NCBI GenBank assembly: GCA_964019335.1
Contig: OZ025655.1
Coordinates: 778,792-842,791, forward strand
Origin: Diplonema japonicum
Taxonomy: Eukaryota; Euglenozoa; Diplonemea; Diplonemida; Diplonemidae
DNA length: 64,000 nucleotides
Direction: 5' to 3'
Shown here: piece by piece, positions 9,449 to 21,100 of the stretch
Position numbering within the stretch: position 1 is the stretch's first letter
Layout of the letters: each line of letters starts with the position of its first letter
Translations under genes and position numbers: made by a program
Notes under the pieces: generated by a model
Seen by the model: only the letters and a program-made list of their open reading frames with translations
What the model was told of the DNA's origin: nothing
Databases searched by the model: none

Positions 9449-12431
9449 CTATTTTCTCTTCTTCACCCTGAGCAGGCGTCTCGTGTTGGGTGTGCTCGTC
9501 CCTGCGAAGTTCGGCGGTGGCGATCTGTAGCATGTGACGTGTGGCCTTTGCATACCCTGCCTCAACCCCGAAGCTCCCTGACGCCCCTGCGTTGAAAGCA
9601 AAGCCCCCTGTGTGCAAGTGAAAGAGTTTCTATTGTGATAGCGTACCATCTGCCCCTGCGGCTGCCGCTGGTGCTGCAGACCCCGACGTCCCTCCAAAGC
9701 TGTGGTGGTTTTGGTATCTCTTTTAATTTTGTTTACCTGAAAGAACCGCCAAAGCCCCCCGCCGCAGGGGGCGTCGCCTCTGCCCCTGTGGTGTCTGCGA
9801 TGTTTGTGCGTTATGCTACATACCAGTCGCCCCGAAGGCCGACCCAAACCCACTGCTGAACCCACCGGTGCTTGGAGCAGCCGCAGCTGCAGGTGCAGCA
9901 GCGGCAGCAGGTGGCGTACCGAAGCCGAATGAAGCAGCCGAAGCTGCAGGTGCAGCAGCGGCAGCAGGCGCCCCAAATGCAAAGCTGGAGGAGGAAGCAG
10001 GCGTTTCAGCAGCTGGCGCTGCCCCACCGAAGGAGAACCCCGATCCAACAGTGCTGGCAGATGACGCCGGTGTGCCGGTGGCCGCGCCAAAGGACGCACT
10101 GCCCCCGAAGCTAAAGGCGCTTTCCGTTGCCGGTGCACTCGAAGCTGGAGGTGCACTGAAGGTGAAGGCACTTGAGGTTTCTGCTGCTGCAGGGGCTTCC
10201 TCTTTTTTGTCAGTAGCACCAAAGCTGAATGCGGAAGGTGCAGCTGCAGAGCTCGACGCATCGCCAAAGCTGAACACCCCGCTTGGTGCAGGGGTGCTGG
10301 TGCCAAACGCTGCTCCCGTGTCGGCCGCCGGGGCCGACGATGATGCTGCCGCACCGAAGAAGCTACCCCCCGTTGACACGGTGGCCCCAAAGGGGCTGGG
10401 AGCTGTTTTGGTGTCAGAGGAAGAACCGAAGGAGAAGGCGGATGGCGTTGCTTCTTCTTTCTTCTCTTCCGCCGGTGCACCAAATGAGAAACCTGACACA
10501 GGTGCATCGCTCTTGCTGTCGTCCTTTTTGCCGTCGAAGCTAAACGAAGCCGCGCCGAATGGGCTGCTCGAACTTGCGCTCGATGCAGCGCCGAAGAGAT
10601 TGGCGGGTGCTGCGGGCGTGGCACCGAAAAGACCCGCGGAGGCAGCCGGTGGTGCCGTGGTGGTAGCTGCGGGTTCGTCTTCGTCCGAACCTGCATTGTT
10701 TGCGAAGCAGTCATCGTCGAAAGTCACTTCAGTGTTCGAGGACTTGGGCAGACCGAAGACAGGGGTTGTAGTTGCTGTAGTTGAGGTGTTAGTAAAGCCA
10801 AACCCCGTAGCGGCAGGGGCGGGGGCAGTGGTCGTGGAAGCAGGAGTAGAGATGCTGGCACCAAAGGTAAACCCCGTTGCAGGTTCTGTTTTGACATCAG
10901 CAGGCGGCGCATTGTCATCGTCGTCGTTAGCATTGGGGGCGAAGCAATCGTCTTCGGTGGGCACAACTTCTGCACTGCCGCCGGCAAAGCCGAAGGGTTT
11001 GGGCTGCGCTTGCTCCTCTTTTTTGTCTGTTTCCTTTTTATCTTCCTCACTCTTCGCACTGGACCCGAAATTAAACAGCGCTGGCGCAGGCCCATTGCTG
11101 CTAAGTGGCTTGTCGAATCCCGTTGCACTGCTTTCTTTTTTATCAAACGCACTAAAGCTCACACTCTCAGTTGTGCCACTTCCGCTACCGAAGCTAAAGC
11201 CTGTTCCGAACCCAGTCGCAGGCTGACTTTCGTTCTTTTCTTCCTTTTCTTCTTCCTTCTTTTCCTGTTTCTGGTCGTCTTTCTTCTCAAACGAAAAACC
11301 AGTACCGAAGCCACCACCGAACCCCAATGCAGGAGTGGCGTCAGTCTTCGTCTCACTGGACTTCTGGTCATTTTCATTCTCATCTTGCGTGTCATCTTTC
11401 GCCGTGTTGAAGGAGGGGAGCCCAAAGCCCATGCTCGCGTCGTTGGCTGGTGTCGGGAAAGAGATGGAGCCGAAGTCACCCTTAACACGGTCGTCACCTT
11501 TGAAGGAGAAGGCATCGTTCAGATCTTTGGAGGGCTCCTTCGTGTCCTCTTTGGGGGCGAAAGAGAAGCTTGTATCGCCAAAGGACTTAGGGGGTGTTGC
11601 TTCGAGGCTAGGAGCACCGAGCGGCTGGACGGGGGTCGTAGATTTGTCGATGGTGAGCGGTGTCTGCTTGGCCTCAACCTTGTTAGGGGTCGACGTGATA
11701 GGGCGGTCGCTGGTGGATGCCTTGGGGAGCTGTATTGTCTTGAGTTCCTCTTTCCTGTTCTGGATGTTTGAAGTCACCGCCGACAAGGTCGCCTTCGCAC
11801 GCTTCGGGGGTGGTGTAGGTGCCGATAAGAACGTGGCAGGTGCTGCGAACCGCTTCAAGTAGTTCATTACGACGTCGCTCTGGTCGTAGGGCGAGGTCCC
11901 GGGCACCATCACCACGGAACCGTCTGCCCTCTTCGCCCTCTTCGCTGGAAGAGCCAAACTGTCACCCTCACGGTCCCGCTTCTGGATCTGCTCCTGGAGC
12001 CTAGTGATTGTCGAGTCCTTTTCAGTGATCAATTTTTGGTGAAGCTGGAGTTGTCTCTGGTGCCTCTTGAGTTCCTTCCTGCTCTCCTCTAAATCCTGCC
12101 GCATCTTCTCGTTGTCAAGCTGGAGTTGTTGGACCCGAGAGCCATCATTCCACGTTTGTGCCTGTGAGGGCATCGTTGTAATAGGGCTGTATGCAGGGGG
12201 TGTCGGGTAGGCCGACCCGAACGACAGCCTTGACGAGGGTTCTACTGCGGGCGACGAGTACTCCGTGTACGCCCCTCCCGACCGCCTCCCGTTAAAGGGC
12301 TTTGATGCTGTGTACGAAGGCCGACCCCTGCCTGCAGGAGACGCTTCGCCAGTGGTGACCTTGTCTTCCTCATTCTTTTCTCCTTTAAAGAAGCCAACAA
12401 TACTGTTCAGCACACCTGTTGGTGTCGACAT
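9449..12431 (-). CDS. FG-repeat nucleoporin with amphipathic N-terminus and basic C-terminus
   Basis: Five exons (9824-12431, 9737-9785, 9647-9699, 9556-9607, 9449-9524) encode 945 residues. The introns (38, 37, 39, 31 nt) all fall in the last tenth and flank three exons of only 49-53 nt. Residues 1-20 (STPTGVLNSIVGFFKGEK) can form an amphipathic helix like the membrane-binding helices of Nup1, Nup60 or NUP153. Residues about 110-180 are coiled coil. The remainder is low-complexity with dozens of FG, FSFG and GFG motifs separated by K/E- or A/P/S-rich spacers. That is the permeability-barrier type of nuclear pore protein. Splicing ends the protein in the basic tail LLRVKKRK. The start is 8 nt after TTAATACAG. 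The exact orthologue cannot be told from FG sequence. Confidence 0.9.
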
Positions 12432-12572
12432 TTTAAACCCTGTATTAAGTGGGACAGTACGCAGTGCAGCGTTTACAATGCAAGACTGAACTAGCAACAC
12501 TTGCAGAAGAACGTTGGGCGGTGTGCAGCCATTGCTCTGCTTCAACATCTCACATGACACGAGGAACCTGTC

Positions 12573-13143
12573 TTACTCGTCGTCCTTTTTGGGCGTCGGT
12601 GCCATCATGTCGTCGAAGGCGTCCTCTGCCGCCTCCTGCTCCTCGACATCATGCACCTCCTTCGCCGCACGATCAAGCATTGCCTCTTCTTCCTTCTCCA
12701 TCCTCTCGTTTTCCCCGCCCTCAGCATCGATCCTATGTGCCGTGTGCTATGTCCCCCGCATACCTTGTGTTCATGCCCGCGAACATGCACATCTCAGCAA
12801 GGTGGTCCAGTGCTTCATCCACATAGTCAGAAGGAGGACTTTCGTATCCGTTGTCATCAGCCTCTTTCGTCCCTGCTTCAACTTTCTTTTCCTCACCTTC
12901 TTCTACTTCTTCTACTTCTTCAACCTCCTCCACCTCCTCCTCTTCCTCTTCTTCTTCTTCTACCTCTTCTTCCTCCTCCTCCTCTCCTACCGTTTCCCAA
13001 TCATCATCGTCCTCCTTGTTCTCTTGTCCCTGTGTTTAAATGTCTTCATTCTGCTGCCATACTTTTTTTTTTGCAGCCTTCTTCTTCTTCTCGGGCTCCT
13101 CTGCCTTCTTGGACTCCTCTGTCTTCTCGGGCTTTTCGCTCAT
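12573..13143 (-). CDS. Highly acidic protein with Lys-rich N-terminus
   Basis: Three exons (13063-13143, 12764-13029, 12573-12732) encode 168 residues. The introns are 33 nt (13030-13062) and 31 nt (12733-12763). The N-terminus is alternating Lys/Glu (about 27 residues). It is followed by DDDDWETVG and a run of about 40 mostly Glu residues. A structured-looking segment, SDYVDEALDHLAEMCMFAG, and a charged helical tail ending APTPKKDDE complete the protein. Glu codons form an imperfect GAG/GAA microsatellite. Charge suggests a histone, ribosomal or chaperone binder, but no family is recognised. It sits 141 nt upstream of the nucleoporin gene. Confidence 0.75.
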
Positions 13144-13211
13144 TATTGCTGTGATAACTCTGAAGTGGTTGCTATGCACCTAACTATCTGCAACTAACTA
13201 CATAGTACAAC

Positions 13212-13658
13212 CTACATGGACATGAGCAAATCTCGGTACGCAGTAGGTGTTGCAGGAAGATTGCCTTCTATTAGTGTTTGCACTGTGGTAGGTGATTGTG
13301 ATTGTGGTTGTGATTGTGGTTGTAGTTTGCTGTTGTAATTAACGTGCGCTGCGACCTTGTTGAGAATGCCCTCCGTCACATGCGGGGGCAGGGACAGCAC
13401 GGTGAGTGCCGTCTGCAACTGCTCCATTGTCACCCTGTCAGCCATCGTCTCTTCTAGCTGCTTTCTTTTCCTAGCCTCGTCTTCTGTCATCTGCAATATT
13501 TTCAAAATAGCGCCCTCTCGTGCATGTCTGGCCTCTAGCTCCATGCGCATGTTCATCAAATCACTACCCGCCGCTTCAATATGCAGCCCCTGCACCTCAG
13601 CCATCCTCTTCAGCGCCCTCGCCTCCGCCGCCCCACCGGCATCTGCATGTGAATACAT
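13212..13658 (-). CDS. Small coiled-coil protein
   Basis: A single exon encodes 148 residues. Residues about 10-75 are predicted by eye to be helical and coiled-coil, rich in Ala, Glu, Met and Arg. A globular helical part follows (QLQTALTVLSLPPHVTEGIL). A Gln/Pro/Ser linker is encoded by an imperfect 12-nt repeat (PQSQPQSQ). The protein ends RDLLMSM. The ATG lies one base after TCGTCTAGCAG. Family unknown. Only 68 nt separate it from the acidic-protein gene downstream. Confidence 0.65.
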   Translation of the reverse strand: MYSHADAGGAAEARALKRMAEVQGLHIEAAGSDLMNMRMELEARHAREGAILKILQMTEDEARKRKQLEETMADRVTMEQLQTALTVLSLPPHVTEGILNKVAAHVNYNSKLQPQSQPQSQSPTTVQTLIEGNLPATPTAYRDLLMSM

Positions 13659-14069
13659 CCTGCTAGACGACTAGGCAGTACAGAGGGAACAATTCCTGAT
13701 GTAAAAAAAGGAACCTTTAAAGACAAACTGACCAGTCAGCCCATGCAGATGGAATCGCTCGCCGGAAAGAGGTGCGATCGCGGGTAGGGTGGTTTGGTGG
13801 AAGATCCGGCTTCAGAGGAATGGTCCCTCAAGGGTTTACGGGTTTAGAAAGACACACGCTGATAGGGGAGAAGTGTTGGCAACAGTCTACCAAAAAGAAA
13901 AAAAAAGAGAAAAGGTCAGACGTTTAAAGAAAAAAAGAGGAGTCATTCAAATGGCACGTTACCATCACAACTCGTCATTTTCATTGCTTTTCGGAGATAG
14001 CAATTTTCCCGAAAAAAGGGCCTTTTCTTAGAAAATCTAAAATAAATTAAAAAGACATTAGATTTAAAC
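13659..14069. other. Intergenic gap, 411 bp
   Basis: Nothing coding is seen. The stretch is A-rich on the plus strand around 13890-14060 and forms the 3' flank of the TLC-like gene and the 5' flank of the coiled-coil protein gene. Confidence 0.5.
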
Positions 14070-14816
14070 TTACTGTTGTTTGTTGTGGGATCCACGCTCC
14101 TTCCAAGTGTAGTAGGAGCCCACTGCTTCGTCCGCATAGTAAATGCCGTTCACGAAATGCAGAACGGCAACGATAGTCAGTGTCACAGGGTGCAGGTGTT
14201 GCGTGTTGCCTGACCACCATGACGTAAAGGCGATGAAGGCGTAAATGGACATCGAGGGCCCGCGTATCCACTGCTGGATCAATCTGTTCCAGAACTTCTC
14301 GTCCATCTTGGAGATGTAGCCAGCGTTCTTCAAAATGAGCAGCACGTAGTCCAGGCCACCCGGCAGGCCGGAGAGGAAGAAGCACCCGAAGTTATTTGCG
14401 ACGCCACCTTGCTGCTTGAAGAGGATGCCAAGCGAGCAGAGCGTACTAACGAAAATAACATGATGGACAATGTCCGATCTCGTCACTTTGAAGGCAACGC
14501 AGTGGTAAACGTGGATCGCACAGATCGCGTTGTTTGCAATCATTGTAAAGCTCTTCCCTGTCCATGCCATCTCTGGTTCTGTGAGCCCGCGCCATACATC
14601 GGGCGCAGATGCAATACACACAATTAGGTTCACCCATGCATGCAAGAAGAAGTACCGTGACTTATCACTAACTAGCCTCGCCACCGTCATGTCCAACACG
14701 AAGAGGATCCCAAGCACACCCCCGATGAGCACAAGGTCCTCGTTCCACCCATGCAGTGCACCTCCTTCTTGAAACACGGGCGACAATGGTTCCGGCGATA
14801 ACCACCCAAAATCCAT
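14070..14816 (-). CDS. TLC-like multi-pass membrane protein
   Basis: A single exon encodes 248 residues with about six hydrophobic segments. A segment carrying the pattern CAIHVYHCVAF is followed by TRSDIVHHVIFV. The acidic residue next to paired His at the membrane edge is typical of TLC (TRAM/LAG1/CLN8) domain proteins, which act in ceramide synthesis, lipid sensing or lipid trafficking. The C-terminus is basic and short (GSHNKQQ) with no clear dilysine retrieval signal. Assignment to the TLC superfamily rests on this motif and topology and is moderately secure. A particular member cannot be named. The ATG is 9 nt after AAATTACAG. Confidence 0.65.
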   Translation of the reverse strand: MDFGWLSPEPLSPVFQEGGALHGWNEDLVLIGGVLGILFVLDMTVARLVSDKSRYFFLHAWVNLIVCIASAPDVWRGLTEPEMAWTGKSFTMIANNAICAIHVYHCVAFKVTRSDIVHHVIFVSTLCSLGILFKQQGGVANNFGCFFLSGLPGGLDYVLLILKNAGYISKMDEKFWNRLIQQWIRGPSMSIYAFIAFTSWWSGNTQHLHPVTLTIVAVLHFVNGIYYADEAVGSYYTWKERGSHNKQQ

Positions 14817-15180
14817 CGTTGTTTCCTGTAATTTTGAATTGCAATATGAAACCGTGGCCTCCGAGAGCTCAGAGAAGGAATAGGTACTTCCTTGGGGGTA
14901 GGGGAAGATGGGGTTTTACTCTTTACTGTTTCCAGAAAGTGGATTGTTAAGTTGGGGGAAAAAATCGTCTTGGAAAATAAGAGGGAAAAAAAAGAGACGG
15001 ATGAAGGAACGTAGCCCACTCTTTCCCCCCTTTTTCTTAACCCCGTCTGTCGACTCATTCTCGCAACGAAGTCGTGGGGTTTTGGGGATGGAAAACTATT
15101 TTTTTCTTTTGAACATGAAAGGAAAAAGAGAATATGGAAAGAAAAAAAAAAACTATGAACATTGCGGTGCCACTGCAGCA
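14817..15180. other. Intergenic gap after the dynein gene
   Basis: This is the 3' flank of the dynein heavy chain gene. It is A/T- and purine-rich. The reading frame that seems to continue the dynein into this region is an artefact of not removing the last 46-nt intron. Confidence 0.6.
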
Positions 15181-18100
15181 TCAGTCGTCGCTGTTGAGGC
15201 AAAGGGCGACGGAGTTCAGGACCCAGTGCGAGATGTGTTGAGCTGTGGTGTGTGTGTGTGTGTGTGTTGTTGTTGTTGTCATGCATACAAGTGCTAAGAT
15301 CGGCATCGAACACGTGCCCCACGCCCCCTGCGGACTTGCGGCCCTGCGTGACGTAGACGGGGGTGGTGAAGGTGCCAGAACGCTTGATTTTATTCGTCTC
15401 TTTTGGAATGATGACGAGAACGGGAAGGTTCGCTATGAGTTTCTTCGCGGGTTGTGGGGCCAGCTGTCCCTTCTCCTTGTCCCATGTGGCACCTTCTAAG
15501 TACAGCCCTTTGATATACGCCCCGTCTTCGAGCCTCTCCTTTATTTCGTTCTCGTTGGAGAAGACTGTCACTTCAGTAAATATACTGCTCCTATCCAGTG
15601 GCCACCTGTACTTCCTGCATGTGGTCTGCACCAATGCTGCGATGAATGAGTCTGGTACCATCAGCCCGCTCAGCCACATCACAACAGGTTCCCCGTCTTT
15701 GATCCAAGCATCGTACTGCTGGTGCCGTGCCTTGTAGTGCAACATCCACCGCCCCAAGCCTTTGTTGGTGTCAGGTGCCTTCCGTCGCCATCCAGGCGGC
15801 AGTTGCCCGTTCAGCAGCGAACTAGCCAACATGTCTAACTCTGATGACATCCCGATGATGCCGGCTAGGGCCTTCGTCAGCTCCTTCAAAGAGTACACCA
15901 TTGTAGTAACTAAAGCGTTCCAACGCTCGATCTCTTGCAACAGCACAACTTGCACGGGCGTCAGTGCACCGTCGCTCTTTTTCTTCTCTGTGATCATGAT
16001 GTTCTTTCTGTCGAAGATTTCAGGTATTTGCACCTGCACATCTTCACAGAGCTTCTTGAGTTTATCCTCTTTGCTTTCGCCACCTCCGGACGTGCCACCA
16101 CTGCTTGACTTGCTCACCGACTGCACAAGGAGGAGATTGGACCACAGAGACTTTGTCATGGTAGTGAGGTACCCGATTTCCGCATTTGGGTGCAATCCGA
16201 ACACTTCAGGGGAGTTGTCATTGCGCATTTCCTTCACCTGATTGACGTAGGCGTCACGGGGCATTGTTTGACTGAAGTCTGTGCTGCCAGCAGGCAGGCA
16301 GTAGTCGCAGTCGGCGTCGTGGTAGAAGTGGAAAGGTTGGAAGGTGTCAAACAGGAAGTCTCCAAAGTACTCCTGCAGGTAGACTGTTACGATCCTGCGG
16401 TCCCACTCATCACTGACCCTCCCGCCGTACATGGCCTCTCCCACGAGGTACCTGAGTGTCTCCCACGGGATCCCCGACTGGTCGTCCCACGCCTTCGTCA
16501 AGTACGTGCACATAAGCCGCATGGAGATCGTAAAGTCTGTCTCGTTGAAGTCGTAGATGACATTCCATCCTAGTTTCCCGTACTTGCGTCTCTCCTGCAC
16601 TACAGCGTGGAAGAAAGCAAGCGTAAATACCAAAGGTCTAAAGGCGGGGTGCGGACACTCATCAAGAGTCTCATCTGTCACTTTGGTGAAGTTCATTGTC
16701 ATGTTCATCTTCAGCCCGTCAGGGGGCTCGAAGACTACCTTCAGTGACCTCTGCAAGATGCCCAAAGGAAACCCCTCCGAAGGCTCTGTCGTCAGCCAGA
16801 GTCTAAACTCAGGATGGGGCTTGGCGTCCCTCTTTTCAAGGGTTTTCTCAATTTCTCGCATCCAGTCAATGAGCAAGTGACAGTTCTGTAGCAATACCCA
16901 GTGCCCCCTGGCCGACCCTTGCTCCACGAGATTCATTGCGATAGAACCTTGTCCCTGACCGAGGGAGAGGGCTTTCAGTCTTGAATCCTTCATCTCCATT
17001 TTCTGTGCCAACTTGTCGATCTCCTCGGTAGGGTTGGCACCAGGAGTAGTGATACAAACGATAGGACTGTTAGCGGATGACTGTTGAAACACATCTCGCA
17101 AGTCAGGCTTGTAGGGCACAGCATAGGACGGGCCCAGTTCTGGGGTGGCGGATATGAAGCCACCGACGGCCAAATATACTCTGTCTTGTCGGAAGCAGCG
17201 CAGAAGGCAGAGCTTCTGGAAAGGGGTCAATGAACCGCCGAGGTCACTTGGGATCGTGACCTTTTCACCTTCGGGTGTTTGCAGGTTGAACCAAGCCTCC
17301 CAATCAGCTGCGTTCTTGGTGATCTGGTCGGGTAGCGATTTGAAGACCGTGCTTGTTCTGCTCAGCTGGCAAACGTTGTTCCAGGCCACTTCTGTTATCC
17401 ATTGATTATCAGGCATGGCAGGGAAGTCCTTGTCAGGCAGCAGGCAGCCTTTGAGGAAGAATTCGAGCTCGTCAAGGTGCATGGTGCCGTTGCCCTCAAG
17501 GATCCTTGCCGTCATGAGGAAGGCGAAGAGCCTCACGTGCTTCTGGAAGACACCCATACACACGTATTGGTACAAGCAGCGTGTGAGATACGTGATGATG
17601 TTCTCCAGTCGTTGTTCAGGTTCGAAGTGCCCTTCGGACCTCTCGAGGGAGACCTTGAACACATCGTGCAGGAAGGCTGCAAGTGAGTACTCGTACATCG
17701 AGTTTATTGCTGAAATACCAGCGATGCAGAAAAACAGGATGGCGCCTCTTTTTGCGACGGGGAGGTAATCCTGTCTCGCAATATCAATATTCTTCTTGGT
17801 CACCAAAGCACTTTCGAGCTTCTGCGCAATGTCTTCAGCCGAGCTCTTTGTCTCCTCCAAGGTGGAGATAAGGTCATCGTTGTCTATGATCTCGCCCTGT
17901 GCCAGCGACAGCTCCCTGATGAGGGTGTCTTCCAGCTGCTGCAGCGTTTGCTTGTTCTCTGCCATCGAGTGGATCAGCTCTTCACTATGGCGTGCAAGGT
18001 CGTTTCTTTCATTCAAGACCACTTCGTTTAGCAGTTGATCCCTCAACCCGTCCAATGTCACACCAAAGTTAATGACCATCGACTTCCCGAAGATCTCAGG

Positions 18101-21100
18101 TGTGTAGTTGGGGTTCGACAGCTTCGTTGTCATGAACAGCCTGAAGTTGTTGTCGTACTCGATGGACTTGTCGCCTACTCTGATGAGTCTCTGGCCCGAT
18201 TGGTAGATGAACTTTTTCTCCAAGATGGGGTCCAAGATGGGATCGATGAACTCGTCCACATTCTCGAACAAGAAAGGGTTCCCGTACTGTATCGCGGCCT
18301 CCAGGCGTTTTGGGAAGTCTGTGGTCGTGTGTTATGTGTTGTCTTCCATACTTGTCTCCGCGAAGGTGGCTACTTCAAACTTCGGGCTATTCTCAAACAT
18401 CCTCTTGATCCACCCGACAGCCTGCTTCTGCGGGTCGATGCACAGGGGGAACGTGGACGCCCTTGTGGCCAAAATGCCGTTCTGAATAGACAGCTCGTCT
18501 GATGGCAAACCATCCGCATTCCACTTCGATATCAGGACGTCAGTAGCAAGGAGCTTCACAAGCGTGAATTCCTCGTTCTGTGATGTGTTCTCGTGCTGTG
18601 CTTCCGCATACCAATTCGATATCTCGCTCTTTCACATCATTTCTCAGGAACACCATAAGCTTGTCTCTGAAGTCGAAGGTGAAGGCACCAAGGTAGCTCA
18701 AAAAGCTCGCGCCAAGCAGACAGTCGCCCACCTGTGTGATATATATGTGTTGTGCAAGAAAATTATACCAGCTTCTTCCTTGACTTCCCCAGCTGATCGA
18801 AATCGTCTGTCCAACGCTGCCTCTCCGACGCCAGTCCTCCGATCAGCCTCTTCGCATTGTTGAGTCGCTTTTGCATGATCCGCGCATCATCTTCCAATCG
18901 CTTGGCCTCTGACTGTCCCCTCTCCAGTCTTTCTGTGAGCATTTCTTTCATATCGTTGAGCGCCCTCACTTCTGCCCTCAGGTACTCCAGCTCCTTCTCA
19001 AGCTGTGCTAGATTCTTCTCCAAACGCTGCACCAACATTTTCTTGGGTTCGACCTTCTTCGCAACTGAGTAGTAGGCCACCAGAGCCATCACCCACCCGT
19101 ACAACCCAGCAGCCGCAATTGATGCTGCCTGGATTGACTGGTCATTGAGGTCCTTGTTCCTGGACCTGATAGCGTTCACAGCCGTGATTCTCTTCTCCGT
19201 CAAAGAGTCTTTCGGGAACTTCTTCAGCTTCTCTGTTACGAAGTTGGGGTTTGTAAGGTCAGCTTTGCAGTTGCCCCACGACGCCGTCTTGCCTTGCATC
19301 ACACAGTACATCTCAGCAACAGCCACGATCTTTTCGGAAGGCTTCGCAAAGGTACGTAGCTCGTCCATGTCCTTCTTCTGAATCTTGTCGAGTTCTTTCT
19401 CGGCCGCCATGACAGCAGGCATGGCCTCTTCGAGCACTTCTTCTGCTTCCTTCATGTTTTGCATAACATTAACCTTCGTTTCTGCCACCTCCTTCTCTCT
19501 TGTTGTCGCGCGCTCTGACTTCTCTTCAGCATCAGCCTGCTTCTTGGAAAGGTCAAGCACGAGTTCGTCATTGGCGCGCTTCATCTCATCCAAGTGCACT
19601 TGCTGCTCGGACATTTTAATCTGCATCTCCACCACCGTCTCTGCTGCGTCCTTCAGCTTGTCAAGACCTGTCCGCAGCTTGCCTCGCAGCTCGTCGATGC
19701 GGGTCCTGTTCTCATCGAGAAGCGACGTGTAGTTGGAGATGTAATCAAGGAAGTTCTTCGGTGTCACATAGTGCATTCTCTTCATGGAATCCTTGTAAAC
19801 ACCGCACTGCTCGTCGCAGCTGAGGTGCGTGAAGACCATGTGGTCCACGACAAGATCCTTCAAGTACTGCGGGAAGGAGTCGTCAGCCTGCTCGATTTTC
19901 TTCTCCCCAATCTCACGAGCGGCGGCTTTCTCTTTCTCAACTTGCTTGCGCTTGTCATAGTCTTCCAGGTACCGGTGGCTCACAGCCTTCAGTGCCTGAT
20001 CCGGCCACTTGGTGAACCAATCAATGACAGTGTTGTTCACAAGGGCTGGGAAATTCCTGCAACGCGTCCTGAGCTTATCGCCACTGGGACTCATCGAGAG
20101 CACAATGTGCAGATTGTCGCGGCAACGGGAAACAAAAGTGTTCCACTTGTTCTCCTTTGTGGGTATCATGCCCAAAGCTTCCACTTCAGCAATCACTGCA
20201 TTGCAGCAAGTTTCCTTCTCGTCGTCTGCGAACAGCGCTGGCACCATCCCAGAGGCGAGCATGTTGTTCACGGCCTCCAGGAAGCTCTCCATCACCACGT
20301 GGCTGTCCGTAAATAGGAAGACCACCTTCGAACCGCCGCCCTCAACGCCAGCAATGCGGTATAAATCTTTAAGGTTCTCACGGAAAGAGTCCTCGTTGTA
20401 ACCTCTGGAGATTGTTATCTCGAACACTGTGGGAATACCCGCTGCGTGTGTCCCAAGGTGTGTCAACGACTGCTTTCCCGACCCGCCCACCCCAACGAGC
20501 AGAGCGTTCCCCCTCGGCAGCGTGAGGATCCTAACTATCCTGACTAGGTGGTCGATGGCCATGTCGAACATCACTAGCGACATCTTCATGGACGGCGTGT
20601 TGTACTCGTCAAGGATGAGCTCTGCGAGGCTGCGAACTGCATCGAAGTTGCCCATGTCGTCGTACAGGCAGAGCCTCTCGTCAGATTCGAAATCGGCGAA
20701 GTCCCCGAAAAGGATGGGGTCGGCTAAAATGGATTCTTCATCTCCTGTGCAGTGCTCGCCTACGAGCTTTTTAAGTTTCGAGACAACAATAAGCTTGTCG
20801 TCAATGTCAGGCATCCGATCATGAAAGACCCTCAGCACCTCGTTGCGCCACAATCTCATTAGCTGCGCGACTGTCTCGAACCTATCTGGCGTGGTCCTGC
20901 ACAGCCCTTCGTACACCCTCGAGAGGTCGCGCAAGTTGAAAATATAATGGAACTTGGCAGGTGTGGGCGGAAGTTTTTCGCACAGCAGGTTGTACACGCT
21001 CATAGTCATCTGACACAGCTTGGGGATCTGTGCTTGCAGAGCTGCCGCGTTGGGCCCTTCGAAGGAGGTGAGATGCGTTTTGAGGATTTCGTTGTAGATC

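Noticed and set aside
9449-10714. Long Pro/Leu/Arg/His-rich minus-strand frame
   Set aside because: It is an alternative frame over the nucleoporin FG region. Only its last stretch, reached by splicing, is the true C-terminus.
9868-11226. 452-codon open frame on the plus strand
   Set aside because: It is antisense to the FG nucleoporin. Its Ala/Pro/Lys/Leu repeats are the mirror of FG-repeat codons, and the minus-strand gene has domains, introns and a sensible C-terminus.
14687-15180. Apparent continuation of dynein beyond 15181
   Set aside because: It arises only if the 46-nt intron 15243-15288 is not removed. Splicing gives the conserved dynein C-terminus and a stop at 15181.
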